Below are positions 9,231-17,924 of a stretch of DNA of 64,000 nucleotides, piece by piece. The notes beneath the pieces were generated by a model. That model did no database searches, was not told the origin of the DNA, and saw only the letters and a program-made list of their open reading frames with translations. Source of the stretch: Aromatoleum petrolei (GTDB lineage Bacteria; Pseudomonadota; Gammaproteobacteria; Burkholderiales; Rhodocyclaceae); contig NZ_CP059560.1 in the NCBI RefSeq assembly GCF_017894385.1, forward strand, positions 4,844,501 through 4,908,500. Reading direction: 5' to 3'. Every line of letters begins with the position of its first letter. Position 1 is the stretch's first letter. The translations under genes and the position numbers were made by a program.

Positions 9231-9968
9231 TTATAGGGGATGCGACGACGCGGATTGGTCTGCCGTTCCGCACGATGCCGTTCCAGCGGCGGTGCCGTCG
9301 TGAATGCGTTGCTCGACCGGGCCGGGCGCGGGTAGTTTCTCCCGCAGCCAGTCGGCCGCGAGTTCGCCGAAGCGTTCGATGGCTTCCGGTTCGCGGAATC
9401 CGTCCGACACCCCCGCGATCACGTGCCAGTCGTGCGCGCAGCGCAGGTGTTCGACGGCCTGACGGATCATGTCGGCCTGCGGGTCGTCGCTGCCCACCAC
9501 CATGCGCAGCGGCACGGTGAGTGTGTTGAGCGGCGTCAGGCCGGCGAGATCGGGCCGCCCGGCGCGGCACACGATCGCCGCGAGTCGGTCGGCAGCCTTC
9601 CATCCAGCACGAATCGCTGCCCCGCTTGCGGTGTCCGAGGCGACCAGTCCCACCCCCAGTCCGGCGAGCGGCGGCTGATGGTCGATCCATTCGAGCACGG
9701 CCACCACCCGGTTCGCCATCTGCGGCACGTTGAAGCGGGCGTCCGGGTCGCGCGTTTCCTCGTAGGCGGTGAGCAGGTTGATGAGCAGGGTCGCAAAACC
9801 GGCTCGCTGCAGCTCGCGCGCCACGCGCAGGTCGCGCGACTGCGCGAACGGGCTGCCGGCCGGTCGCAGCACGACCGCGAGGCCGGCCACGTCGGGCGCA
9901 TGGACCAGTTCGCCGCTGAGCCAGATGTGCTCGAAGGGGATGCTGATGTCAGTGGTTCGCAGTTTCAC
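9231..9968 (-). CDS. Alpha/beta-hydrolase-like protein, last gene of the AmmeMemoRadiSam cluster
   Basis: A 245-residue protein resembling dienelactone-hydrolase-like proteins: the N-terminal LSGELVHAPDVAGLAVVLRP strand region, the helix ARELQRAGFATLLINLLT, and a C-terminal helix FGELAADWLREKL. The expected nucleophile elbow is blurred (VASDTASGAA) and the place where relatives carry the catalytic His reads SDGFREPEA, so the triad may be lost. Start GTG 9968 (VKLRTTDISI) is chosen because it lies 17 bases after the radical SAM stop; a longer frame would run into that gene. Probably cotranscribed with the three upstream genes. Activity unknown. Confidence 0.68.
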   Translation of the reverse strand: MKLRTTDISIPFEHIWLSGELVHAPDVAGLAVVLRPAGSPFAQSRDLRVARELQRAGFATLLINLLTAYEETRDPDARFNVPQMANRVVAVLEWIDHQPPLAGLGVGLVASDTASGAAIRAGWKAADRLAAIVCRAGRPDLAGLTPLNTLTVPLRMVVGSDDPQADMIRQAVEHLRCAHDWHVIAGVSDGFREPEAIERFGELAADWLREKLPAPGPVEQRIHDGTAAGTASCGTADQSASSHPL

Positions 9969-9985
9969 GGTCGGGCGAGTCCGGA

Positions 9986-11077
9986 TCAGGTTCTGGCGGG
10001 GGTGGCGGGCTGGCGATGGATGGCGACCGGAATGCGGCGCGAACCGAAGGGCGTTGAATAGTGACCGAAGCGGCCCGCGAGTGCCGTGCCGCACTTGCGG
10101 CAGGCGCCCTTGTCGTCGAGGGCGTAATCGAGGATCTCGTACCAGTCGCGCTCGATGACCGCCGCGCCGCAGTGCGTGCAGTGCGTGACGCCGCCTTCGC
10201 GGTCATGCACGTTGCCGGTGTAGACGTGCTTCAGCCCCTCCGCGAGCGCGATGCGGCGGGCGCGTGTCAGCGTCGCAGGCGGGGTGGGCGGAATGTCGGT
10301 GAGCTTGTAGTCGGGATGGAAGGCGGAAAAATGCAGCGGTACTTCACTGCCCAGCTCCTTCGCGACCCACTGCGACAGCGCGCGAATCTCGTCTTCCGAG
10401 TCGTTGAGCCCCGGAATCAGCAGCGTCGTGATCTCCACCCAGACATCGCTGTCGTGCACCAGCCACTTGAGCGTGTCGAGCACCGGCTGCAGATGTGCGC
10501 CGCACTCCTTGACGTAGAAATCGTCCGTGAAGGCCTTGAGGTCGACGTTGGCGGCGTCCATGTGGGCGTAGAAATCGGGCCGCGCGAGTTCGGTGATGTA
10601 GCCTGCGGTGACGGCGACGGTCTTTAGCCCGAGTTCGTGGCACGCCTTGGCGGTGTCGATCGCGTATTCGGCAAAGATCACCGGGTCGTTGTAGGTGAAG
10701 GCAACGCTGGCGCAGCCCCAGTCAGCGGCCGTGCGGGCAATTTCCTCGGGCGAGGCCGCGTCCATCAACTGGTCCATATCGCGCGACTTGGAGATGTCCC
10801 AGTTCTGGCAGAACTTGCACGCGAGGTTGCAGCCGGCCGTCCCGAACGAGAAGACGCTCGTGCCGGGGTAGAAGTGGTTGAGCGGTTTCTTCTCGATTGG
10901 ATCGATGCAGAAGCCGGAACTCCTGCCGTAGGTCGTGAGGACGATCGCGTCGCCCTCGCGCATGCGGACGAAGCAGGCGCCGCGCTGGTCGGCATGCAGC
11001 CGGCAGTAACGCGGACACAGGTCGCACTGGATGCGGCCGTCGTCAAGCAGATGCCAGTAGCGTCCAGGGTAGTTCAT
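9986..11077 (-). CDS. amrS: AmmeMemoRadiSam system radical SAM enzyme
   Basis: A 363-residue radical SAM protein with the 4Fe-4S motif CxxxCxxC at Cys83, Cys87 and Cys90 (GCNLACKFCQNW). Extra cysteine pairs occur at both ends: Cys18/21/25/35 near the N-terminus and two CxxC pairs in the last 80 residues (CTHCG, CRKCG) that look like a zinc ribbon. The family is related to pyruvate-formate-lyase activators and always travels with AMMECR1 and MEMO homologues; its substrate is unknown. The ATG starts one base after the stop of the AMMECR1 gene, which shows a shared transcript. Confidence 0.9.
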   Translation of the reverse strand: MNYPGRYWHLLDDGRIQCDLCPRYCRLHADQRGACFVRMREGDAIVLTTYGRSSGFCIDPIEKKPLNHFYPGTSVFSFGTAGCNLACKFCQNWDISKSRDMDQLMDAASPEEIARTAADWGCASVAFTYNDPVIFAEYAIDTAKACHELGLKTVAVTAGYITELARPDFYAHMDAANVDLKAFTDDFYVKECGAHLQPVLDTLKWLVHDSDVWVEITTLLIPGLNDSEDEIRALSQWVAKELGSEVPLHFSAFHPDYKLTDIPPTPPATLTRARRIALAEGLKHVYTGNVHDREGGVTHCTHCGAAVIERDWYEILDYALDDKGACRKCGTALAGRFGHYSTPFGSRRIPVAIHRQPATPART

Positions 11078-11078
11078 C

Positions 11079-11636
11079 TCACCGCTCCTTCCACTTGCGC
11101 ACCGTGTAGGTCGCCGCCATCAGGTTCGGCGCGGGGCGATCCGGTGCAAGGCCGGCCTTCTGCTTGAGTGCCGCGAGGAACATCTGTGGTTCCGGGAGCT
11201 GCTCCCATACCTGCGGCAGGAAGGTCGCGCTGCGACAGCCGGAAAACAGCAAAACCCCATCGACGCCGGGACGCAGCTTGCCCATCAGGTCGCTCTCGTC
11301 GGCGAACTCGACGAACTCGGGCGACGACAGGAGCGAAACCTCGATGTCGACCTTGTCGAGCTCGTCGCGCGACATCGGCGGGAATCGCGGATCCCGCGTC
11401 GCGGCGCCTACCGCATTGATTACGACATCTTCGCCCAGCGATCGTTGCGCGCGCACGCTGCCGATGCAGCCGCGCAAATCGCCTCCGCGCTTGATCGTCA
11501 CGAAGGTTGCCCCTCTTTCCCCCAGCCGCGGGTCGCCGTTGGGGGGGCACCTTTCGGCACCAAGTTCGTGCGCGATCGCGTGACGCGCACGCGCGAGCAG
11601 GATCTGGCCGAGTTCAGTGTCGGGCGGAAGCGGCAT
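11079..11636 (-). CDS. amrA: AMMECR1 homologue (AmmeMemoRadiSam system protein A)
   Basis: A 185-residue AMMECR1-domain protein. The family hallmark LRGCIG is at residues 54-59 (GGDLRGCIGSV), followed by the conserved DPRFPPMS region and the EVSLLSSPEFVEF strand. The human homologue is linked to a contiguous-gene syndrome but its biochemistry is unsettled. Start ATG 11636 gives the normal length and overlaps the end of the MEMO gene by 23 bases; longer in-frame starts would lie entirely inside that gene. The stop is one base before the radical SAM start. Confidence 0.9.
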   Translation of the reverse strand: MPLPPDTELGQILLARARHAIAHELGAERCPPNGDPRLGERGATFVTIKRGGDLRGCIGSVRAQRSLGEDVVINAVGAATRDPRFPPMSRDELDKVDIEVSLLSSPEFVEFADESDLMGKLRPGVDGVLLFSGCRSATFLPQVWEQLPEPQMFLAALKQKAGLAPDRPAPNLMAATYTVRKWKER

Positions 11637-12441
11637 GGCTGGATGATTCGCAAAAGGCGATGCTGGTGTAACCGACCACGCGCGATCGATCACCCGCCGT
11701 GTCGCCGGAGTTGCGCAGGTCGAGGAGGTGCGGTTCCACACCGTGACGAGCCGCGACACGCAGCAGGCCGTTGATCGGTGTCGCGCCGCACGCCTGTTCG
11801 TGGTCGAGGCCCGTGCGCAGCTTGAGGATCTGGTCGACCGAACTGCGATCGGTGCAGCAGGCTTGCGCATAGGGCTGATAGTGCGACAGGTCCGAGCTGA
11901 TGACGATCAGCGTTTCCGGCCCGCCCCACAGCGCGTCAAGGATCTCCGCCACCTGTTCGCCGCTGGCGCCGCCCACCAGCAGGGGAACGATCTCGAAGGC
12001 GTCGAGGATGGTTTGCAGGAAGGGGAGCTGGACTTCCAGACAGTGCTCCAGCGCATGCGGGCGGTCGTCGACGACGACATCGGCGCGCTGCTGCAGGGCG
12101 AGCCAGTCGGTGCGGCTGACCGGCACCGAGCCGAGCGGCGTGGAAAACACCTGCGCGGCCGGCAGTGCGAAGGATGCGACCGGCACGCGGTGGGCCGGCC
12201 CCAGCATCACCACGCGACGCACCACGTCGCGCAGTCCCGCCGCCACCGAGTAGGCGCTGGCTGCAACGGGACCGGAATAGACGTATCCGGCATGGGGCAC
12301 GATGAGTGCCTTCGGTGTGGACACCGCTTCCAGCGGGACGGCGGTGGATAGCATTTCGCCGATCTGGGCCTGCAGCACGTGTGGATCGTCGGGATAGAAG
12401 TAACCGGCGACCGCAGCGGGGCGAATGGAGGCAGTGGCCAT
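11614..12441 (-). CDS. amrB: MEMO1 homologue (AmmeMemoRadiSam system protein B)
   Basis: A 275-residue MEMO-family protein with a fold related to extradiol dioxygenases. Residues matching the metal/active-site set of human MEMO1 (His49, His81, Cys244) can be placed at His50 (VPHAGYVYSG), His84 (LGPAHRV) and Cys218 (EQACGATPIN). The conserved LEVQLPFLQ and SSDLSHY segments are also present. Start ATG 12441 follows an AAGGA site and gives the family length; the longer open frame upstream is Arg-rich and runs antisense to the next gene. It is the first gene of the cluster. Confidence 0.9.
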   Translation of the reverse strand: MATASIRPAAVAGYFYPDDPHVLQAQIGEMLSTAVPLEAVSTPKALIVPHAGYVYSGPVAASAYSVAAGLRDVVRRVVMLGPAHRVPVASFALPAAQVFSTPLGSVPVSRTDWLALQQRADVVVDDRPHALEHCLEVQLPFLQTILDAFEIVPLLVGGASGEQVAEILDALWGGPETLIVISSDLSHYQPYAQACCTDRSSVDQILKLRTGLDHEQACGATPINGLLRVAARHGVEPHLLDLRNSGDTAGDRSRVVGYTSIAFCESSSHAASARH

Positions 12442-12500
12442 GTAATTCCTTTCGGGTAAGGTGGCAGGACCGGACTCGTGGTTCAGCGTTTGCTGATAAA

Positions 12501-13772
12501 TTATAGGCTGCCCGGAAACATTGCGAGCCAGGCGATTCCGCCGCCCAGGCCGGCCGCGACCGCGCCCATGCCGCCGAGAATCTTCATCCCCAGCGGCCGC
12601 CCGCCCACCACGACGGCAATGCCGGTCTTGAACACGAGGTTGGCGATCATCGCCAGGCCGATGGCGATCACCGTGACGTCGAGCGCAAGTTTGCCGAGGT
12701 TGAAGAGGCGCATGCTCGATAGCGCGATGGCATCCAAGTCGGTGAGACCCGACACCAGCGCGAGGGCGTACATCCCCTGCTTGCCCGTGATCTCCGAGAG
12801 CCAGGCGGAGATGAACAGGACGACGGCGTACACCGCGCCGAAGCCGAGCGCGGCGCGCAGTTCGGTCGGGTTGCGCGTCTCCGGCATGAAGGCCTGGCCG
12901 CTCGTCTGTTCGCGCCAATACCAGAACAGGCTGAGTGCGCCGAGGAGCAGGGCAGGGGTGATCGCCAGCGCCAGCGACTTCATCACACCCGGAGCCACCA
13001 CCGCGGCGATCATCACGACGCGGGCCATCATCACCAGATTCGCGAGCACGATGACGAGCGCCGCCATCGGTGCGGAGGGCGGGGTTTCACGCGCATTGCG
13101 CGCATAGATCAGCGTCGTGGCGGTGCTCGATGCGAGACCGCCGGCGATGCCGACGAAGGCCGCGCCGTAGCGCGCACCCACCAGGCGCAGCGTCGCGTAG
13201 CCGGCGAGGCTCAGGCCCGAGATCAGCACCACCATCCACCACACCTGGCGGGGGTTCACGGCGTTGTACGGGTCGAAAGTCTCGTCCGGGAGGAAGGGTA
13301 GGATGACCAGCGACAGGACGGCGAACTGGAAGATCGAGATCCATTCCTTTGCCTCGAGCCGCGTCGCCACGCCTCGCAGTTCGGTCTTGAAGTAAAGCAG
13401 GATGGTCGTCGCCACCGACAGGATCACCGCCACCATCGCATGCCCGAGCCAGACGGCGACACCCAGGCAGTAGCACACCAGCAGCGCGGCCACTGAGGTC
13501 GTTCCCGGATCGACCGGGTCGGGGTGGCGTAGGTAGGCGGCGATGATCATCGCGCCGATGATCGCCATGCCGACGACGACCGGCGCGATGGAGGCGAGGT
13601 GGTCGCCGAGCATGCCGGCCAGCGCGCCCAGCAGTCCGACGAGACCGAAGGTGCGTACGCCGGCCCGCGCAGATGCGACGCGTTCGCGTTCGAAGCCGAT
13701 CAGCAGACCGATGCCGATCGCGATCAGAAAGGCCTCGATCTGCGCGAGATCGACCGGTTTGGCAAAAGGCAC
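12501..13772 (-). CDS. MgtC/SapB family membrane protein with DUF4010 domain
   Basis: A 423-residue integral membrane protein. The N-terminal part has the MgtC/SapB signature (IGIGLLIGFERER, then AGVRTFGLVGLLGALAG, about residues 15-60), and the C-terminal half is a DUF4010-type block of further helices ending in several Gly-rich segments. About a dozen membrane helices are visible. Function is unknown; MgtC proteins affect growth at low Mg2+ and ATP homeostasis. Start GTG 13772 is preferred because AAAGGAGAG sits 6 bases upstream; an ATG at 13793 would put that site inside the gene. Divergent from ispD. Confidence 0.8.
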   Translation of the reverse strand: MPFAKPVDLAQIEAFLIAIGIGLLIGFERERVASARAGVRTFGLVGLLGALAGMLGDHLASIAPVVVGMAIIGAMIIAAYLRHPDPVDPGTTSVAALLVCYCLGVAVWLGHAMVAVILSVATTILLYFKTELRGVATRLEAKEWISIFQFAVLSLVILPFLPDETFDPYNAVNPRQVWWMVVLISGLSLAGYATLRLVGARYGAAFVGIAGGLASSTATTLIYARNARETPPSAPMAALVIVLANLVMMARVVMIAAVVAPGVMKSLALAITPALLLGALSLFWYWREQTSGQAFMPETRNPTELRAALGFGAVYAVVLFISAWLSEITGKQGMYALALVSGLTDLDAIALSSMRLFNLGKLALDVTVIAIGLAMIANLVFKTGIAVVVGGRPLGMKILGGMGAVAAGLGGGIAWLAMFPGSL

Positions 13773-13920
13773 CTGGGCTCTCCTTTCGCACATTCCGTGC
13801 GGGTTCAGGGGGCGGCCGCGTCTTTCGTTACATATTGCCACTGTATTCCAATCGCAGCCGGCACGCACGCGGCGGGCGGAGTTTCGCCGGGTGCGGCGCG
13901 GCGCGGTTAGAATCCGCGCC

Positions 13921-14625
13921 ATGCAGAAATTTCATCCACGCCATTTCGCGATCGTCCCGGCTGCCGGCAGCGGCAGCCGCATGGGCGCATCGCAGCCAAA
14001 GCAGTACCTCGAGCTGCTCGGCAAGCCGCTTATTCGCCATTCGCTCGAAGTGCTGTGCGCGACGCCTCAGATCGACAAGGTCTTCGTCGTGCTGTCGGTG
14101 GGCGACGCGGAATGGAAGCGCCACGACTGGTCCGACCTCGACCCAAAGCTGGTGCCGTTGTTCTGCGGCGGCGCCACGCGCGCAGACAGCGTCCTCGGCG
14201 GTTTGCGCGCAATCGTGCGCGAGGCGGAGCAGTCGGACTGGGTGCTCGTGCACGATGCCGCGCGCCCCTGTCTCGCCCGCTGGCACATCGAAAAGCTCAT
14301 CCGCGAACTGGCGCACGACGAGGTCGGCGGCATCCTTGCGGTTCCCGTCGCCGACACGCTAAAACGTGCGGATGCCCACCGCCACGTACTCGAGACCGTG
14401 CCGCGCGACAGCCTGTGGCAGGCCCAGACTCCACAGATGTTCCGCTACGTGATGCTGCGACGGGCGTTGGAGGCCGCGAGCAACGTCACCGACGAGGCGA
14501 GCGCGATCGAGGCCGCTGGCCTGCGCCCGCGGCTGATCGAGGGCGACGCCACCAATCTCAAGGTCACCTATCCGCTCGACCTGCACCTGGCCGAGTGGAT
14601 CCTCACGAACAGGGATTCACGCTGA
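13921..14625 (+). CDS. ispD: 2-C-methyl-D-erythritol 4-phosphate cytidylyltransferase IspD
   Basis: A 234-residue cytidylyltransferase of the non-mevalonate isoprenoid pathway that makes CDP-methylerythritol from MEP and CTP. The nucleotide-binding loop [10 protein letters not shown] is at residues 13-22, followed by [19 protein letters not shown] and the DEASAIE segment near residue 195. Length matches the family. The ATG at 13921 is the first Met with family similarity. It is 1 base upstream of ispF, the usual ispDF pairing, and divergent from the DUF4010 gene over a 148-base promoter region. Confidence 0.96.
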   Translation: MQKFHPRHFAIVPAAGSGSRMGASQPKQYLELLGKPLIRHSLEVLCATPQIDKVFVVLSVGDAEWKRHDWSDLDPKLVPLFCGGATRADSVLGGLRAIVREAEQSDWVLVHDAARPCLARWHIEKLIRELAHDEVGGILAVPVADTLKRADAHRHVLETVPRDSLWQAQTPQMFRYVMLRRALEAASNVTDEASAIEAAGLRPRLIEGDATNLKVTYPLDLHLAEWILTNRDSR

Positions 14626-14626
14626 C

Positions 14627-15124
14627 ATGAAAGTACCTTTCCGCATCGGCCAGGGCTTCGACGTGCATGCCCTGGTGCCGGGACGCCCGCTCATCGTGGG
14701 CGGCGTCACGATTCCCTACGAGCGCGGATTGCTTGGCCATTCCGACGCCGACGTGCTGCTGCATGCGCTGACCGATGCGTTGCTCGGTGCGGCCGGCCTG
14801 GGCGACATCGGGCGCCTGTTCCCCGATACCGACCCGCAGCACGCCGGCGCGGATAGCCGCGTGCTGCTGCGCGAGGCTTTTGCCGTCGTGCGCAAGGCCG
14901 GTTACGCGGTCGTCAACGTCGATGCCACGGTGATCTGCCGCGCGCCGCGGATCCTGCCCCATGCCCCGGCGATGGTCGCGAACATTGCCGCTGATCTGGG
15001 AATCGAGGATGCAGCGGTGAACATCAAGGGCAAGACCACCGAGAAGCTCGGCTTTACCGGACGCGGCGAGGGCATCGCCGCCCAGGTCGTGGCGCTGCTC
15101 GTGCGGGATGACGCGGCCGGCTGA
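14627..15124 (+). CDS. ispF: 2-C-methyl-D-erythritol 2,4-cyclodiphosphate synthase IspF
   Basis: A 165-residue enzyme that cyclises CDP-ME 2-phosphate to MEcPP and releases CMP. Zinc ligands correspond to Asp12 and His14 (GFDVHAL) and His46 (DVLLHAL). The conserved LGHSDAD and [12 protein letters not shown] segments and the C-terminal [16 protein letters not shown] follow. Length is normal. It starts one base after ispD and its last 17 bases overlap the next gene, so the three genes are probably one operon. Confidence 0.97.
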   Translation: MKVPFRIGQGFDVHALVPGRPLIVGGVTIPYERGLLGHSDADVLLHALTDALLGAAGLGDIGRLFPDTDPQHAGADSRVLLREAFAVVRKAGYAVVNVDATVICRAPRILPHAPAMVANIAADLGIEDAAVNIKGKTTEKLGFTGRGEGIAAQVVALLVRDDAAG

Positions 15125-15725
15125 GCCCGCATCCGGCGCGCCGCAACGCGCACGGGTGTTTTTCGCCCTCTGGCCCGCCGCGGTGATGTCACGCCGGCTG
15201 CACAGGGAGGGCGAGCGTGCGCACGCAACTTCCGGCGGCCGGCGCATGCGCCGCGACACCCTGCACCTGACGCTCGCCTTCATCGGCGACATTGCGCGCG
15301 AGCGCCTCGACGCGTTGCGCGCGGCGGCCGACAAGGTCGTGTTCGCGCCATTCACGCTCCGGCTCGATCGCATCGTCGGTTGGCGCCACAATCACATCGT
15401 GTGGGCAGGAGCGACCGAGGTGCCTGCGGAGCTGGAATCGCTGGTAAGCCAGCTCAACGCGGCGCTCGCCGCGGGTGGTTTTCCGGTCGAACGGCGCAAG
15501 TTCGCCGCGCACGTCACGCTGCTGCGCAACGCACGCGGTGAGTTTCCTGCGGACGAACTCGATCCTCCGATCGACTGGCCGGTGCGCGAATTCGTGCTGG
15601 TCGAGTCAGATCTGCGCGTCGAGGGGGCGCAATACACCGTTGTCGCAAGCTGGCCCGGCGTGGGCGGAATGCGGGACCGAGCCCGAGGCGAGGAGGGGCC
15701 GGCAGGCTCGTCGCCGGCAGCCTAG
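15108..15725 (+). CDS. thpR: RNA 2',3'-cyclic phosphodiesterase (2H family)
   Basis: A 205-residue protein of the 2H phosphoesterase (LigT/ThpR) family. The two HxTx catalytic motifs are His53 (HLTLAF) and His135 (HVTLLR), about 80 residues apart as expected. Typical activity opens 2',3'-cyclic phosphates on RNA ends; the cellular role is unclear. The ATG at 15108 overlaps ispF by 17 bases in another frame. The last 25 residues ([17 protein letters not shown] region) are low-complexity and probably unstructured. Confidence 0.88.
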   Translation: MTRPAEPASGAPQRARVFFALWPAAVMSRRLHREGERAHATSGGRRMRRDTLHLTLAFIGDIARERLDALRAAADKVVFAPFTLRLDRIVGWRHNHIVWAGATEVPAELESLVSQLNAALAAGGFPVERRKFAAHVTLLRNARGEFPADELDPPIDWPVREFVLVESDLRVEGAQYTVVASWPGVGGMRDRARGEEGPAGSSPAA

Positions 15726-15837
15726 AATATATCGTCGGCGAATGCGCAAGGGGCGCCGCAGGGAGGGTTTCGTATCCCCACATTGCCAAGGGCGACGCAC
15801 AAGAATTGCCCGCACCTGATGACCAGGAGAGACTGCC

Positions 15838-16323
15838 ATGGCAATCCCGTCGAAAGTCCACGAGTTCATGATGGAGCACGGTCTGCGCTACGACGTGCTG
15901 AACCATCCCCATTCACACAGCAGCATGGATACCGCGCATCAGGCGCGCATTCCCGCGAACAGTCTCGCGAAATCCGTCGTCCTCGAAGACGACCACGGCT
16001 ACCTGATGGCCGTGCTGCCCTCGACCGAGCACGTGCAGCTCGGCATCCTGAGCCGGGCGATGCATCGCGAATTGCGGCTGGCGAGCGAATCGGAGCTCGC
16101 GTCGCTGTTCGAGGACTGCGAAGCTGGCGCGGTGCCGCCCTTGGGTTCCGTCTACGGCATGCGCATGATCGTTGATGAAAGCATCGCCGATCAGGAGGAG
16201 ATCTACTTCGAGGCCGGCGACCACGAGAAAATCATCCAGATGAGCCGCAGCGACTTCATGACCATGATGGAAATGGAGAATGCCGAGCGCATGCATTTCA
16301 GCGGGCGCCAGTGGCGGCATTGA
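15838..16323 (+). CDS. YbaK/aminoacyl-tRNA-deacylase-domain protein
   Basis: A 161-residue single-domain protein of the YbaK/ProX fold. The N-terminal MAIPSKVHEFMMEHG helix, the HSHSSMDTAHQARIPANSLAKSVVL segment (split here as HSHSSMDTAHQA and AKSVVLEDD) with the family lysine, and the GSVYGMRMIVDESI segment identify it. Relatives hydrolyse mischarged tRNAs in trans, but many single-domain copies have no proven substrate. The C-terminal MTMMEMENAERMHFSG tail is Met-rich. A GGAGAG ribosome site precedes the ATG. It ends near a strong hairpin. Confidence 0.82.
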   Translation: MAIPSKVHEFMMEHGLRYDVLNHPHSHSSMDTAHQARIPANSLAKSVVLEDDHGYLMAVLPSTEHVQLGILSRAMHRELRLASESELASLFEDCEAGAVPPLGSVYGMRMIVDESIADQEEIYFEAGDHEKIIQMSRSDFMTMMEMENAERMHFSGRQWRH

Positions 16324-16356
16324 GATGAACGCGCGCGAACCGAGCAGGTGAAAAAA

Positions 16357-16379
16357 AGCGGGGCGCCAAGCGCCCCGCT
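16357..16379 (-). terminator. Rho-independent terminator
   Basis: AGCGGGGCGC (16357-16366), CAA, GCGCCCCGCT (16370-16379): a perfect 10-bp GC-rich stem. On the minus strand it is followed by seven Ts (As at 16351-16357), so it terminates the host-attachment gene; on the plus strand it may also slow transcription from the YbaK gene, but without a T-tract. A second, weaker hairpin (GGACCG / CGGTCC) lies at about 16387-16405. Confidence 0.85.
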
Positions 16380-16447
16380 GCTCTTCGGGACCGCTCTTCA
16401 CGGTCCCATCGTCTCCTGAAGAGAGACGGTCGAAGAATCGGCTGGAA

Positions 16448-16888
16448 TCAGACGAACAGGCAGGACGCGAGGCGTTCGCGCAGCACCGGTTCGGGTTCCT
16501 TGGTGTAGTCCTTTTCGAAGCGATCCGTGATCAGTTGTGCGGTCGGGCTGTCGAGCACCGAATTGAGCATTCCCATGAATGCCGGCGGTGCGAAGACGAT
16601 GGCTCGGCCGAATGCGTTCGTGGCTCGTCCCTTGTATAGCTCCTGTGCAATCTCCTGCGCAAAGACCTTGGCCTCGTGGACCTTCGGCGCGGTCTGCGCC
16701 TGCTTCGAACCCGATGCGTTGCCTGCTGAGGGCGATGCCCCCGCGCGATCGGTAACGAGTTCGGAATTCTTCTGTCGACTTTCGGGGTGGATCAGCTCCT
16801 TAACCAGCGTCAGGCCCTTGTTGGGACCAAGGTTCGCGTACAGTTTGGCCAGGCTGGCATTGGCAACCAGAATCCAGGTAATCGCCAT
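16448..16888 (-). CDS. Host attachment protein family (PF10116-like)
   Basis: A 146-residue protein with the family pattern MAITWILVANASLAKLY at the start, a variable Ser/Ala-rich middle, and the conserved FAQEIAQEL helix and APPAFMGML segment near residue 105. The family name comes from a plant-associated bacterium where it affects attachment; the fold resembles eRF1 domain proteins and the molecular role is unknown. No signal peptide is seen, so it is probably cytoplasmic despite the name. The ATG at 16888 has a GGAGG site; upstream in-frame sequence is not conserved-looking. Confidence 0.82.
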   Translation of the reverse strand: MAITWILVANASLAKLYANLGPNKGLTLVKELIHPESRQKNSELVTDRAGASPSAGNASGSKQAQTAPKVHEAKVFAQEIAQELYKGRATNAFGRAIVFAPPAFMGMLNSVLDSPTAQLITDRFEKDYTKEPEPVLRERLASCLFV

Positions 16889-17104
16889 GAATCGTCCTCC
16901 GGGATTTGAGTCGAGTCGAACGGACAGCACGCTGCGGCTGCAGATGCAGCGATTCCAGCTTAGACCGGCTGTCACGGGATCGCAATCGAATTTCGTCTGT
17001 GAAGTTTGCGGCGATTGGCGAAACGCTTGCAGTACGCGGATGCAAAGGAGTTTCAGCACATCTGACATACGCCGGAAAACCGGAATGGAATATCCGGTCT
17101 TCCC

Positions 17105-17920
17105 TCATGGCGATTCGACGCCCGCGTCCTGCGGCGGTTCGCCATACACGCGCCGCTCGCCGGCCGCGGGGTCCGCGCCGTAGAACTGCCGCAACTGCTG
17201 GTAGATTGCCGGGAAGTCCTCCTGCAACAGGCATGGGGCCTCGAAGAAGGCTTCCGACGCCACCGCGAAGAACTCGCCCGGACTCTCGGAGCCGTAGGGG
17301 TCGAGCGCGGTCTCCTCATGCGCGTCGACCTGCCGGCAAAAATGTTCGTAGCCCGCCGAGAACGCCTCCGCCCAAGCCTTGCGCGACATCCCCGCGGGCA
17401 GCAGGGGCAGGCCGTCGACCTCGCCGTTCTCCATGTCCAGCTTGTGGGCGAACTCGTGGATCACCACGTTCACGCGTTCCGGCACTTCGGCCTCGTCGTG
17501 CCATGACACCACCACCGGCCCGCCTTCCCAGGCTTCGCCCAGCACCTCGTCGTCGTATTCATGCACGACGCCGGTCTCGTCCATGATCTTGCGCGGGATG
17601 ACGAAATCCCCGGGGTAGATGATCACGCCGACCCAGCCACGGTAGGGGCGCAGCCCGATGCGCAGCACCGGCAGGCAGGCCTGCAGGGCGATCGTGACGA
17701 TGACCTCGTCGGTCAGCGCGAAGCCGTGGGCGCCGTAGAACTGCTTCTCGGCGATGAAGGCGCGCGCCAGCTCGCGCAGCCGCGGGCGGTGTTCCGCCTC
17801 GAGGTAATCGAGGAAGGGCAGGCGCGCCTCGGCGCGCGCCCACATCTCGTCGGAAACCGCCACCGCATCCAGGCGGCGCGCCCTGCGCCAGCGGCGGAAC
17901 CGCTCCAGGATGCCGATCAT
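17105..17920 (-). CDS. mtfA: M90-family zinc peptidase MtfA
   Basis: A 271-residue zinc peptidase. The gluzincin motif HEFAH is at residues 155-159 and a third-ligand candidate glutamate lies in the downstream FAVASEAFFE helix. An N-terminal basic helix (RFRRWRRARR) precedes the YLEAEHRPRLRELARAF region typical of MtfA. In E. coli MtfA binds the repressor Mlc and so affects ptsG; whether Mlc exists here is not known. The gene lies 4 bases after the EamA gene, so the two are probably cotranscribed. Confidence 0.9.
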   Translation of the reverse strand: MIGILERFRRWRRARRLDAVAVSDEMWARAEARLPFLDYLEAEHRPRLRELARAFIAEKQFYGAHGFALTDEVIVTIALQACLPVLRIGLRPYRGWVGVIIYPGDFVIPRKIMDETGVVHEYDDEVLGEAWEGGPVVVSWHDEAEVPERVNVVIHEFAHKLDMENGEVDGLPLLPAGMSRKAWAEAFSAGYEHFCRQVDAHEETALDPYGSESPGEFFAVASEAFFEAPCLLQEDFPAIYQQLRQFYGADPAAGERRVYGEPPQDAGVESP

Positions 17921-17924
17921 CGCC

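Noticed and set aside
16448..16888. Host-attachment protein as a sign of prophage
   Set aside because: The family is a normal chromosomal one; no integrase, capsid, tail or att site is nearby.
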